Assembly: GCF_003970915.1 (NCBI RefSeq)
Contig: NZ_RXOF01000022.1
Span: forward strand, 48,338-112,337
Reading direction: 5' to 3'
From: Hymenobacter gummosus
Lineage (GTDB): Bacteria; Bacteroidota; Bacteroidia; Cytophagales; Hymenobacteraceae
DNA: 64,000 bases
In this document: positions 47,143-57,193 of the stretch, in pieces
Position numbering within the stretch: position 1 is the first letter of the stretch
Layout of the letters: each line of letters starts with the position of its first letter
Translations under genes and position numbers: made by a program
The notes under the pieces: generated by a model
What the model saw: only the letters and a program-made list of their open reading frames with translations
Databases searched by the model: none
Told to the model about the DNA's origin: nothing

Positions 47143-48336
47143 TTAGTTGGTGGCTACGGCCCGTGTCGGGCTTTTGCGGGGGCGGCCCGGCGCGGTCGAA
47201 CCGACTTGCTCCAAGGCGGCTAAGCGCTGGTTCAGCAGCTGCAGTTGAGTTGCCAGCTGCTCGTCTTTTTGGCGAAGCTGGGCGCGCAGTTGCTCGTTTT
47301 CCTGCTGCAGCCGGGCGGTGCGCTTTTCCAGGGCTTGGATGGCCAGCATGTTCACCCCATCGATGTCGAGGGAGTTGATAGTGGTGTCGGCGCCCAGGCC
47401 ATCGAGGCGGAATGCGGCGTAGAAGTCCTGGGCCATGGGGCCGAGGTGGCGCTGGGTGGGTGGCTGGGTTTTGTAGTTCCACTCGGTGATGGGCAGGGTG
47501 GCTACTTTGCGCAGCACCTGCTCGGCATCCACGGGGCGAAAGTTCTCCTTTTTGCGCTGGTCGCTGATGTTGGTCCAGGAGCCGCCGCCGGCCGCTACCT
47601 GCACCCCGGTGCTCAGGTTCAGGGCCGTGTAGAGCTTATATCCGCCCACGAAACGCATAGACATTTGGTTGTCGGCGGTGGCGTACACGCTGTCCGAAGA
47701 GAAGGTGGCGCTGGCGTCGCCTAGGACCATGGCGCCCTTCTTCACGTTGGTGCGGGCGTTTTTACCGATGGCGGTGGAATATTGGCCGCTGGCGCTGTTC
47801 TGCAAGCCAATAGCCGTGGCAAACTGGCCTCTGGTGATGCTGGGGCCGATGGTTATGCTGCCCATGTTCATAGATAAGGACGAAATGCCAATGGCCACGC
47901 CATACATAGACCTGGCCTCCGAACCTTGGCCAATGGCCACGGAGCCGTCGCTTCCGGCCGTCCCGTGGATGGCAAGGCTCTGCTCGCCCTGGGCGCTGGC
48001 CGAGTTGCCCAGCGCCACGGCGGAGTAGCCGCTGGCAGTGGAGTTGTAGCCAGCGGCAAAAGAGTAGCGGCCGATGTTGTTGGTGTCCCACTGTGTACTG
48101 CTGACGTAGCCCACGCGGAAGGCAGCGCGGTCGGGCAGCCACATCAGGCGCCGGCCCAGGCCACTGAGGGGTGGCGCTGGATCGGTGCCGGGAACGTCGC
48201 CGGTGGCGGAAAATACCACGTTGCCCTCGGCCACGTGCAGCGGGGCCTGCGGAGTAGTGGTACCGATGCCGACGCCCGTTTGGGCGTGGGCCACCAGGGT
48301 GCTGAGGACAGCCAGGCAGGTAAACGTGAAGCGCAT
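47143..48336 (-). CDS. YadA-head-like surface protein with S74 chaperone domain
   Basis: A 397-residue protein starting MRFTFTCLAVLSTLVAHAQ, a signal peptide, then GVGIGTTTPQAPLHVAEGNV. Residues about 115-215 are YadA-head-type repeats (AVALGNSASAQGEQSLAIHG, VAIGQGSEARSMYGVAIG). ISDQRKKENFRPVDAEQVLR with TEWNYK and HLGPMAQDF is a peptidase S74 intramolecular-chaperone domain, which trimerises and may cleave itself before the serine. The C-terminus is a coiled coil (LQQENEQLRAQLRQKDEQLA). It is encoded opposite to the other surface genes. Confidence 0.8.
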   Translation of the reverse strand: MRFTFTCLAVLSTLVAHAQTGVGIGTTTPQAPLHVAEGNVVFSATGDVPGTDPAPPLSGLGRRLMWLPDRAAFRVGYVSSTQWDTNNIGRYSFAAGYNSTASGYSAVALGNSASAQGEQSLAIHGTAGSDGSVAIGQGSEARSMYGVAIGISSLSMNMGSITIGPSITRGQFATAIGLQNSASGQYSTAIGKNARTNVKKGAMVLGDASATFSSDSVYATADNQMSMRFVGGYKLYTALNLSTGVQVAAGGGSWTNISDQRKKENFRPVDAEQVLRKVATLPITEWNYKTQPPTQRHLGPMAQDFYAAFRLDGLGADTTINSLDIDGVNMLAIQALEKRTARLQQENEQLRAQLRQKDEQLATQLQLLNQRLAALEQVGSTAPGRPRKSPTRAVATN

Positions 48337-48920
48337 ACGCAATTCGGGCAACTGACGAGGAGAGTATCCGGCAAAGAAACACGGAAAGGCCGTGCGATTT
48401 GTGGGAGCTTGCCGGTATTCGACCAAACCCGGACCGCGTGCTGCATAAACTATGCTTTCATCGACCAATACTTACTGCGGCCGGAACGTGGGGAGGCCGG
48501 GCGCTGATGTGTAATTACAACAGGAGGCGACGCGGGCAGTGCGCGCTTAGCCGGTGCCTCGCCACCCTTTTTTCGGCTCGACATCCTGACCCAATGTTGA
48601 GGCCGAAGCCGTCATTGCTCGCAAGGCCAGTCGGGAGGCGCGGTGTGCTTATGACGAAAACCTTATATTCTGCAAGGCCAGCTGCCGCCGGCCGTACCGG
48701 CGCCCGGCTTACCGGGCCCGGCGCCTATGCCCCTGCCACTGGCCGAGGTGCCCGACCTAGCCGCCGGCTGCGCCTGGAAATGGCAAGCAGAATAGGAGTT
48801 TCTAAGACCACCGCGTTTTTGTGCGGGTTGGTCGGTGATTTGACGGTATCGGTGGAAAACGCCGGGAAGTCCGGTGCTAGGGCGTACTATTGCTGCGTCC
48901 CATTTGTCGCCCTCTTTCCC
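48337..48920. other. Intergenic region between divergent cargo genes
   Basis: About 580 bp without a supported gene. The frame upstream of the kinase start is open but Arg/Pro/Gly-rich and lacks protein features. It should hold the promoters of both divergent genes. TACTATTG at 48886-48893 is a one-mismatch -7 box for the kinase. Confidence 0.4.
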
Positions 48921-50042
48921 ATGACCGAACCCAGCCAGCCCCGCCGCGCGGCGCGCCTCAGCTACTTTCTGCTGCTGTTGCTGCCGGCGGCCATGCCCAT
49001 GCTGGCGCCGGTGCTGCGTGGACAGATGCACAACGCCACCTCCTGGGCAGCCCACCTGTTCGGGGTAGGGCTGCTCGTGGGCGTGTACCTGCTCAACGCG
49101 CGCGTGGCGCTGCCGCGGCTGCTGCTACGTGGCCGGGCGGGGGCTTACGCGCTGGTGGTACTGGCGCTGATGCTGGGTATGCTAGCCAGCTGCCAGCTGC
49201 TGGCCACCACGTTTCAGCGGGAGCTTACGCCCCCAGGCCCGCCCGGCCGCCCCCGTCCCCCGCAGATGATGCCTTTCGTGAAGCTGCCGCCCCAGGGCAA
49301 CCCTCAGGGGCCGGCCACGTGGCGCCTACACGACTCGGCCTTTATTCTGCTGTTATCGGTGTCAGTAATCATTGGGGCAGGGGTGCTGCGCGCCACTAAC
49401 CAGCGCCTGCTGGCGGAGGCCGAGCAGCGGCGCGTGGCCGAGCGCGAAAAGCTGGAGGTGGAGCTGGCCTACCTGCGCACCCAGCTGAACCCGCACGTAT
49501 TTTTCAACACCCTCAACAGCATCTACGTGCTCACCGACGTAGATGTTGACCAGTCCCGGCAGGCCATTCTGCGCCTCTCGCGCCTGATGCGTTACCTGCT
49601 GGCCCAAACCCACGAAACGCAGGTGCAGCTCACGCAGGAAGTGGAGTTTCTGACCGACTATGTGAAGTTGATGCAGCTGCGCCTGACGCCCAACATGCAG
49701 GTACAGTTTGAGCGGCCCAAGCAGTTGCGCAACGGCTTGCTAACCACCATGCTGCTGCAGCCTTTCGTGGAGAATGCCTTTAAGTATGGGGTCAGCACCT
49801 CGCAGCCGGCCACTATCTTTATCGGGCTGCAGCAGTCGGCCGACGACGGCACGCTGGCCTTTGAGGTGCGCAACCAGGTGTTTCCGGTGCCGCAGTCGGG
49901 CTTCGCGGTGGGCAGTGGCATCGGGCTGCGCAACACCCGGCGCCGGCTGGAACTGCTGTACCCTGGTCGCCACTCCCTGCGCGTGGTGGAGCGCAACGAC
50001 GCCGGCGAATTTTGCATTCACCTGACCCTGCCCCTGACCTGA
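48921..50042 (+). CDS. LytS/YehU-type sensor histidine kinase
   Basis: A 373-residue protein starting MTEPSQPRRAARLSYFLLLL. Four hydrophobic segments lie in the first 150 residues, with no extracellular sensor domain of note apart from a Pro-rich loop. The His-kinase box LRTQLNPHVFFNTLNSIYVL puts the phosphorylated histidine near residue 191. FVENAFKYGV and GSGIGLRNTRRRLELLY are the N and G boxes. The stop overlaps the regulator's start (TGATG), so kinase and regulator are made together. Confidence 0.9.
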   Translation: MTEPSQPRRAARLSYFLLLLLPAAMPMLAPVLRGQMHNATSWAAHLFGVGLLVGVYLLNARVALPRLLLRGRAGAYALVVLALMLGMLASCQLLATTFQRELTPPGPPGRPRPPQMMPFVKLPPQGNPQGPATWRLHDSAFILLLSVSVIIGAGVLRATNQRLLAEAEQRRVAEREKLEVELAYLRTQLNPHVFFNTLNSIYVLTDVDVDQSRQAILRLSRLMRYLLAQTHETQVQLTQEVEFLTDYVKLMQLRLTPNMQVQFERPKQLRNGLLTTMLLQPFVENAFKYGVSTSQPATIFIGLQQSADDGTLAFEVRNQVFPVPQSGFAVGSGIGLRNTRRRLELLYPGRHSLRVVERNDAGEFCIHLTLPLT

Positions 50043-50776
50043 TGCAACCGCTTTCCTGCCTAGCCGTCGACGACGAGCCGCTGGCCCTGAGCCACATCTG
50101 CGGCCACATTGAGCGCACGCCCTTTCTGCGCCTGGCGGGCCGCTATACGAATGCCCTGGAGGCGCTGCACGCGCTGCGCGCCCAGCCCGTGGACTTGCTG
50201 TTTCTCGACATTCACATGCCCGAGCTGACCGGCCTGGAGCTGGCCCGGTTGCTGGAGCCAGCCGGCGTTACCGGTACGGCCCCGCGCATCGTCTTTACCA
50301 CGGCCTTCCAGCAATACGCCCTCGACGGCTACAAGCTCGACGCGCTGGACTACTTGCTCAAACCCTTCGGCTACGAAGAATTCATGCGCGTAGCCCTCAA
50401 GGCCCAGCGCTACGCCGCGCCGCCTGCTCCGGTGCCGGCGGCCGAAGCGGCCGACTCGTTTATCCTGAAGGTGGAAAGCCAGTTGGTGAAGGTGCGCTTC
50501 GCCGATATTCTCTACATCGAAGGCCTGCGTGACTACGCCCGGGTGCACCGGCGTGGGGAGCTGAAGCCGCTGATGGCGCTGAGCAGCCTGCGCGCCCTGG
50601 AAGAGCGCCTGCCGGCTGAGCAGTTTATGCGCATTCACCGCTCGTTTATCGTCAACCTGAGCTGCATTGAGGCCGTGTCGCGGCTGTCGGTCCAGATCGG
50701 CGCCACCCATGTGCCCATCGGGATGCAGTACAAGGACGAGTTCGGGGAATTCCTGAAAACCTGGCTGGCGGAATAG
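50042..50776 (+). CDS. LytTR-type response regulator
   Basis: A 244-residue protein starting MQPLSCLAVDDEPLALSHIC. The receiver domain has the acidic pair VDDE, the phospho-acceptor Asp near residue 55 in LLFLDIHMPELTGL, and the Lys in LDYLLKPFG. The LytTR DNA-binding domain follows (FILKVESQLVKVRFADILYI ... QFMRIHRSFIVNL). It should answer to the kinase encoded just before. Likely targets are the surface protein genes of the same transposon; this is inference. Confidence 0.9.
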   Translation: MQPLSCLAVDDEPLALSHICGHIERTPFLRLAGRYTNALEALHALRAQPVDLLFLDIHMPELTGLELARLLEPAGVTGTAPRIVFTTAFQQYALDGYKLDALDYLLKPFGYEEFMRVALKAQRYAAPPAPVPAAEAADSFILKVESQLVKVRFADILYIEGLRDYARVHRRGELKPLMALSSLRALEERLPAEQFMRIHRSFIVNLSCIEAVSRLSVQIGATHVPIGMQYKDEFGEFLKTWLAE

Positions 50777-50826
50777 CCTCGAGGACGGGCGGGCGCCAGC
50801 CGGGCATTGTGGGTATTGGTCGGAAA

Positions 50827-50838
50827 AACGTGCACGTT
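50827..50838. promoter_or_regulatory. Palindrome before the MbnP-like gene
   Basis: AACGTGCACGTT is a perfect 12-bp palindrome 51 bp before the start of the MbnP-like gene. It is a candidate binding site for the LytTR or AraC-type regulator encoded beside it. Confidence 0.35.
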
Positions 50839-50888
50839 GGCCGAACGGCCGCGGATATGAAGCGTGCGGGCGTCATTTTCGACGTGCT

Positions 50889-51602
50889 ATGCTCCATTCG
50901 CTTCTTCCCCCGCCGGTCTGCTGGCTGGCCCTTGCGCTCGGATTGCCGCATACCCCGCCGGACGGGGGGATAGAGGTGCACGTCGAGCCGGTGTTCGGGG
51001 CCCAACCGCTGGTGCTCGACGCGCAGGCTTGCCCCACCACCCACAACGGGCCGGTCGTTATCAGTGCCTGCCTCCTCTACCTCTCGGCCCTGCGCCTAAC
51101 CTACACCGGCGGCAGCAGCTACGTCCAGCCCCGTGGCTACCACCTCATCGACGTGGGCGTCGACAACGCTGCCAACGTAGCCGGGGTCCAGGGCAGCGGC
51201 CTGGACCCGGCCCGCGGCATGTACTGGGCCTGGCACAGCGGCTATGTCAATGCCAAGCTGGAGGGCACGAGCCCCACGTGCCCCGGCCCGCGCCACAAGT
51301 TTGAATGGCACATCAGCGGCTACCAGCAGCCCTATAGCAGCCTGCGCCGCGTGGAGTTGGCCGCGCCCGTCAGGAAAGCGGCTACGCCCCTGCGCGTGCA
51401 GGCTGACCTGGCTCTGTGGCTGAGCCGCCTGCGCCTGAGCCTGCTCAACGCCCTAGGTCAGGTGGTGCGGCCGGCCGTGACCGTATCGGGTGGCCGGGCT
51501 ACTGTGCTGGACGTGCGCGGTCTGGCGGCCGGGCGGTACTTTCTGTGGGTCGAGGGCGCCGGCTTCGCTTTCAGTGAGAAGATAGAGGTAGCGCAGCCCT
51601 GA
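50889..51602 (+). CDS. MbnP-like protein with sorting-type C-terminus
   Basis: A 237-residue protein. After a signal peptide (LLPPPVCWLALALGLPHTPP) come VHVEPVFGAQPLVLDA, LYLSALRLTYTGG and ARGMYWAWHSGYVNAKLEGT, the blocks of the MbnP family found with partner MbnH proteins near metal or methanobactin genes. The last 75 residues (LRLSLLNALGQVV ... LAAGRYFLWVEG) resemble a type IX sorting tail. No MbnH partner is nearby. A metal-related role is possible but not shown. Confidence 0.7.
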   Translation: MLHSLLPPPVCWLALALGLPHTPPDGGIEVHVEPVFGAQPLVLDAQACPTTHNGPVVISACLLYLSALRLTYTGGSSYVQPRGYHLIDVGVDNAANVAGVQGSGLDPARGMYWAWHSGYVNAKLEGTSPTCPGPRHKFEWHISGYQQPYSSLRRVELAAPVRKAATPLRVQADLALWLSRLRLSLLNALGQVVRPAVTVSGGRATVLDVRGLAAGRYFLWVEGAGFAFSEKIEVAQP

Positions 51603-51623
51603 ACCTGCTGCGCGTGTCGCGCC

Positions 51624-51965
51624 ATGACTGAACCCAACGACGACGACCAAGCCATGCTCCGCAACTTCCGCCAGTTGGCCGCCCGGGCCGTGCCCGACCC
51701 GACGTTCACCGTGGCTCGGGCCGCCGACCTGTTGGACATGAGCGAAAGGTCGCTGTACCGCCGCTTCCGGGAGCTGACCGGCCAGACGCCCTACGCCTAC
51801 CTGCGCGAGCATCGCCTGCACCACGCCCGCCAGTTGCTGCAGGAAGGCGCGGTGCGCAGCGTCGAGGAGGCGGCCTTCGCCGTGGGCATCGAGGACGTGG
51901 CTTACTTCGCCCGCATCTTCTACCGCCACTTTCGCCAACGCGCCAGCGACCTGTTGCACCCCTAG
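51624..51965 (+). CDS. Small AraC-type DNA-binding protein
   Basis: A 113-residue protein made almost entirely of the AraC double helix-turn-helix: FTVARAADLLDMSERSLYRR and SVEEAAFAVGIEDVAYFARI. It has no ligand-binding domain, so its activity may be set by amount or by partners. It starts 21 bp after the MbnP-like gene and probably shares its transcript. Confidence 0.8.
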   Translation: MTEPNDDDQAMLRNFRQLAARAVPDPTFTVARAADLLDMSERSLYRRFRELTGQTPYAYLREHRLHHARQLLQEGAVRSVEEAAFAVGIEDVAYFARIFYRHFRQRASDLLHP

Positions 51966-52085
51966 CGCCCCGCCGATTGGCAGGGAGATACTTCTGCATG
52001 TAAAAGTGAGCAAGAGCGTCTCGCGAAACGCACGTTTTAGAAGCACGGCAGCGCTCGCGGCGAACAATCCATCAAAGCGCAGCAT

Positions 52086-52160
52086 AAATTGTCTCATCGG
52101 TAGTTCTCACGAATCAACGACTCGCTATCTTCGCCGGTGTTGACTTGTTGAGAATTTGCC
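52086..52160 (+). promoter_or_regulatory. res site of the transposon
   Basis: The 75 bp directly before tnpR carry AAATTGTCTCA, the 27-bp block 52103-52129 shared with the left end, and TGAGAATTTGCC. Its position before a serine resolvase gene and its copy at 32763-32810 identify it as the resolution site and tnpR promoter region. Confidence 0.65.
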
Positions 52161-52161
52161 C

Positions 52162-52761
52162 ATGGTTTTTGGTTACGCCCGCGTCAGTACCCCTGATCAG
52201 CAGTTGCACCTGCAGACCGACGCCCTGCAGGCCTACGGCTGCGCCGAGGTGGTGCAGGAAAAAGTATCAGCAGGCAAGGAGCGGCCGGCCTTGCAGCGCT
52301 TGCTCACGCAGCTGCGCGCCGGCGACACGCTCGTGGTCTGGAAGCTGGACCGGCTGGGCCGCTCGCTCAAAGACCTGGTCACGCTGGTCACCGGCTTTCA
52401 AGAGCAGGGCGTGCAATTTGTCAGCCTGCAGGACCACCTGGATACGACCACCGCCCAGGGCCGGCTCATGTTCAACCTATTTGCCTCCCTGGCCGAGTTC
52501 GAGCGCGACCTGATCCGCGAGCGCACCCACGCCGGGCTGACGGCGGCGCGGGCCCGGGGCCGCCAGGGCGGCCGGCCCAAAGGCTTGTCGAAGGAAGCGC
52601 TGTCCAAGGCCCAGGCCGCGAAAACCCTCTACCTGCAGCGCGACAAGACCGTGGCCGAAATCGGCCAGCTGCTGTCCGTGGGTCGGGCCACCGTGTACCG
52701 CTACCTCGCCCACCTGGGTGTACCGACGGGCAATGCGGCACACCCCCCGGTAGGAGGATAG
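52162..52761 (+). CDS. tnpR: TnpR serine resolvase of the Tn3-family transposon
   Basis: A 199-residue protein starting MVFGYARVSTPDQQLHLQTD. The catalytic serine is Ser9 in YARVSTPDQ. DTLVVWKLDRLGRSLKDL and FASLAEFERDLIRERT are the other resolvase motifs. The C-terminal helix-turn-helix is TVAEIGQLLSVGRATVYRYL. It resolves cointegrates at res. An alternative TTG start lies two codons upstream. Confidence 0.92.
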   Translation: MVFGYARVSTPDQQLHLQTDALQAYGCAEVVQEKVSAGKERPALQRLLTQLRAGDTLVVWKLDRLGRSLKDLVTLVTGFQEQGVQFVSLQDHLDTTTAQGRLMFNLFASLAEFERDLIRERTHAGLTAARARGRQGGRPKGLSKEALSKAQAAKTLYLQRDKTVAEIGQLLSVGRATVYRYLAHLGVPTGNAAHPPVGG

Positions 52762-52802
52762 CGTCTGTAGGCGTTTCCCGTGTTCTTCCGGTTGTTTTGC
52801 CC

Positions 52803-55820
<3,018 letters not shown>

Positions 55821-55826
<6 letters not shown>

Positions 55827-55859
55827 CGTTGGTTTTCGTTCCTACTCTAGTGGAACCCC
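55821..55859 (-). repeat. Right terminal inverted repeat of the transposon
   Basis: Read inward from 55859 it begins GGGGTTCCACTAGAG and ends CTAAGG, 35 of 39 matching the left end. It overlaps the last codons of tnpA. CAGCC follows at 55860-55864. Confidence 0.9.
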
Positions 55860-55864
55860 CAGCC
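55860..55864 (+). repeat. Target-site duplication CAGCC, right copy
   Basis: Identical to 32680-32684 and directly adjacent to the right inverted repeat. Confidence 0.85.
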
Positions 55865-56384
55865 CGCCGGCGCTACTCCCCAAGCCGCGGTTTCCGAGGC
55901 CGCGGCTGACGTGGCCGCGGCGCTGGCCAGTCTGCTGCCCCCGGAAGACCTGGAAGTAGCAGAATCAGCGCAGCCGGCCGAAGCAGGTGTTGCGGCCGCC
56001 GGCCCAGCCGACGGAGCGGAATCTATCCCGGCCGAAGCCGCAGAAGCTACCGCTGAACCGACTGCCGACGACGCGCCGCGGCCGGCCTCCATTCGCCACG
56101 CGGCCGGGGCCGTTGCCGTGCTGCTGGACGCGGTAGACGAAGCGCCTGCAGTGGCGCCACCGCCGGTGCCAGACCCGGATGAGGAGCCGGGCGAAGCCCT
56201 GTTTCACAACCCCATCACCGCTCCGGCGCCCACGGCCAATGACCAGGCCAACCGCGCGGCCGAAATCGCCCTGCGCCAGCAGCGGCGGGCCCGGATGAGC
56301 AAGGACGCAGCGGCCCAGCGGGCGGCCCTCACGGGGCTGTTTCCCGGCGCTGGCAGCCCCGTGCCCACCGCCAAACCCTCCTAA
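55865..56384 (+). pseudogene. 3' part of the membrane protein gene split by the transposon
   Basis: It encodes an Ala/Pro/Glu-rich region (VAAALASLLPPEDLEVAESA) and a conserved-looking basic end (NRAAEIALRQQRRARMSKDA ... ALTGLF). The frame is continuous with the 5' half at 32530-32684 when the transposon and one CAGCC copy are removed: 155 plus 520 bases give 225 codons including the stop. A GTG at 55911 could give a 157-residue truncated product without the membrane anchor. It precedes traE by 57 bp. Confidence 0.7.
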
Positions 56385-56441
56385 CTGCCACACCTGCTTT
56401 TCGGGGAGATAAGCGCCCCGTTTTCACCCAACCTCCTTCCT

Positions 56442-56861
56442 ATGCTAACCAACCTTCTTTCCCGGGCCCGTACCCACGCCGCGAAGGCAACCGAAGCACT
56501 GCACACGCTGGCCGCGGCCGGCCACACCTACCAGCCTTCCAAAGCCGAGCAGCGCGTAGCGGCCCTGCTTACCACCCTGGCCCTGGCCACCAGCCCGGCC
56601 CGCGCCCAGCTGGGCGGCGGGGGCGCCGCGGCGGCCCTTGAAGGCGTGCAGGAAACGGTCGTGGGCATCGTGCAGGTCATTTTCGCCATCGTGCTCATCG
56701 TGGGCCTGATTCGGGTGGTAATGAAGTTCGTGCAGGGCGCACCGGATGCCCTGGGCTCCCTGGGCTGGCTCGTGGGCGGCGTGATTCTGTGGTTCGGCTT
56801 CCAGCTGTTCAAGGACGATTTGGTCAGCGCCGTGGGCGGTGGCGACGGGGGCGTCCGCTAG
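56442..56861 (+). CDS. traE: TraE-like conjugation protein (DUF4134)
   Basis: A 139-residue protein. An N-terminal 55 residues precede a signal-like segment ending ATSPARAQ, then two membrane helices (VVGIVQVIFAIVLIVGLIRV and SLGWLVGGVILWFGFQLF). This is the layout of Bacteroidetes TraE/DUF4134, a VirB2-like small membrane protein of the transfer apparatus. The stop is 5 bp before traF. Confidence 0.8.
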   Translation: MLTNLLSRARTHAAKATEALHTLAAAGHTYQPSKAEQRVAALLTTLALATSPARAQLGGGGAAAALEGVQETVVGIVQVIFAIVLIVGLIRVVMKFVQGAPDALGSLGWLVGGVILWFGFQLFKDDLVSAVGGGDGGVR

Positions 56862-56866
56862 TACTT

Positions 56867-57193
56867 ATGCGCTCCTACAAATCCATCGAGCGGCCCGCGC
56901 AGGTGCTGGGCATGAACATTCAGGACCTGGGCATCATGGTCGGCCTCTTCATCGGCTCGGTGCTGCTGCTGGGCTTTCTGGGCATGGCCGTCAAGATTCC
57001 GCGCCTGGTGTACCTGCTCGTCATCCTGGTGGAGTTGGGCCTGATTCTGGGCCTGCGCTACCTGAGCAAGCGGCAGGCGCCCGGCTTTCTGATGGGCTGG
57101 CTTTCCTTCACCTTCATCCAGCCCCGCCGCCTGGCGGTGGGGGCCTTACCCCTCCCCAATCATGACCAAAAAGCCCAAAACGGCCGCGTTTAA
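56867..57193 (+). CDS. traF: TraF-like conjugation protein (DUF4133)
   Basis: A 108-residue protein starting MRSYKSIERPAQVLGMNIQD. Two adjacent membrane helices (LGIMVGLFIGSVLLLGFLGM and LVYLLVILVELGLILGL) and the basic end fit DUF4133, the VirB3-like partner of the TraG ATPase. The last 32 bp overlap the traG start, so translation is coupled. Confidence 0.8.
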   Translation: MRSYKSIERPAQVLGMNIQDLGIMVGLFIGSVLLLGFLGMAVKIPRLVYLLVILVELGLILGLRYLSKRQAPGFLMGWLSFTFIQPRRLAVGALPLPNHDQKAQNGRV

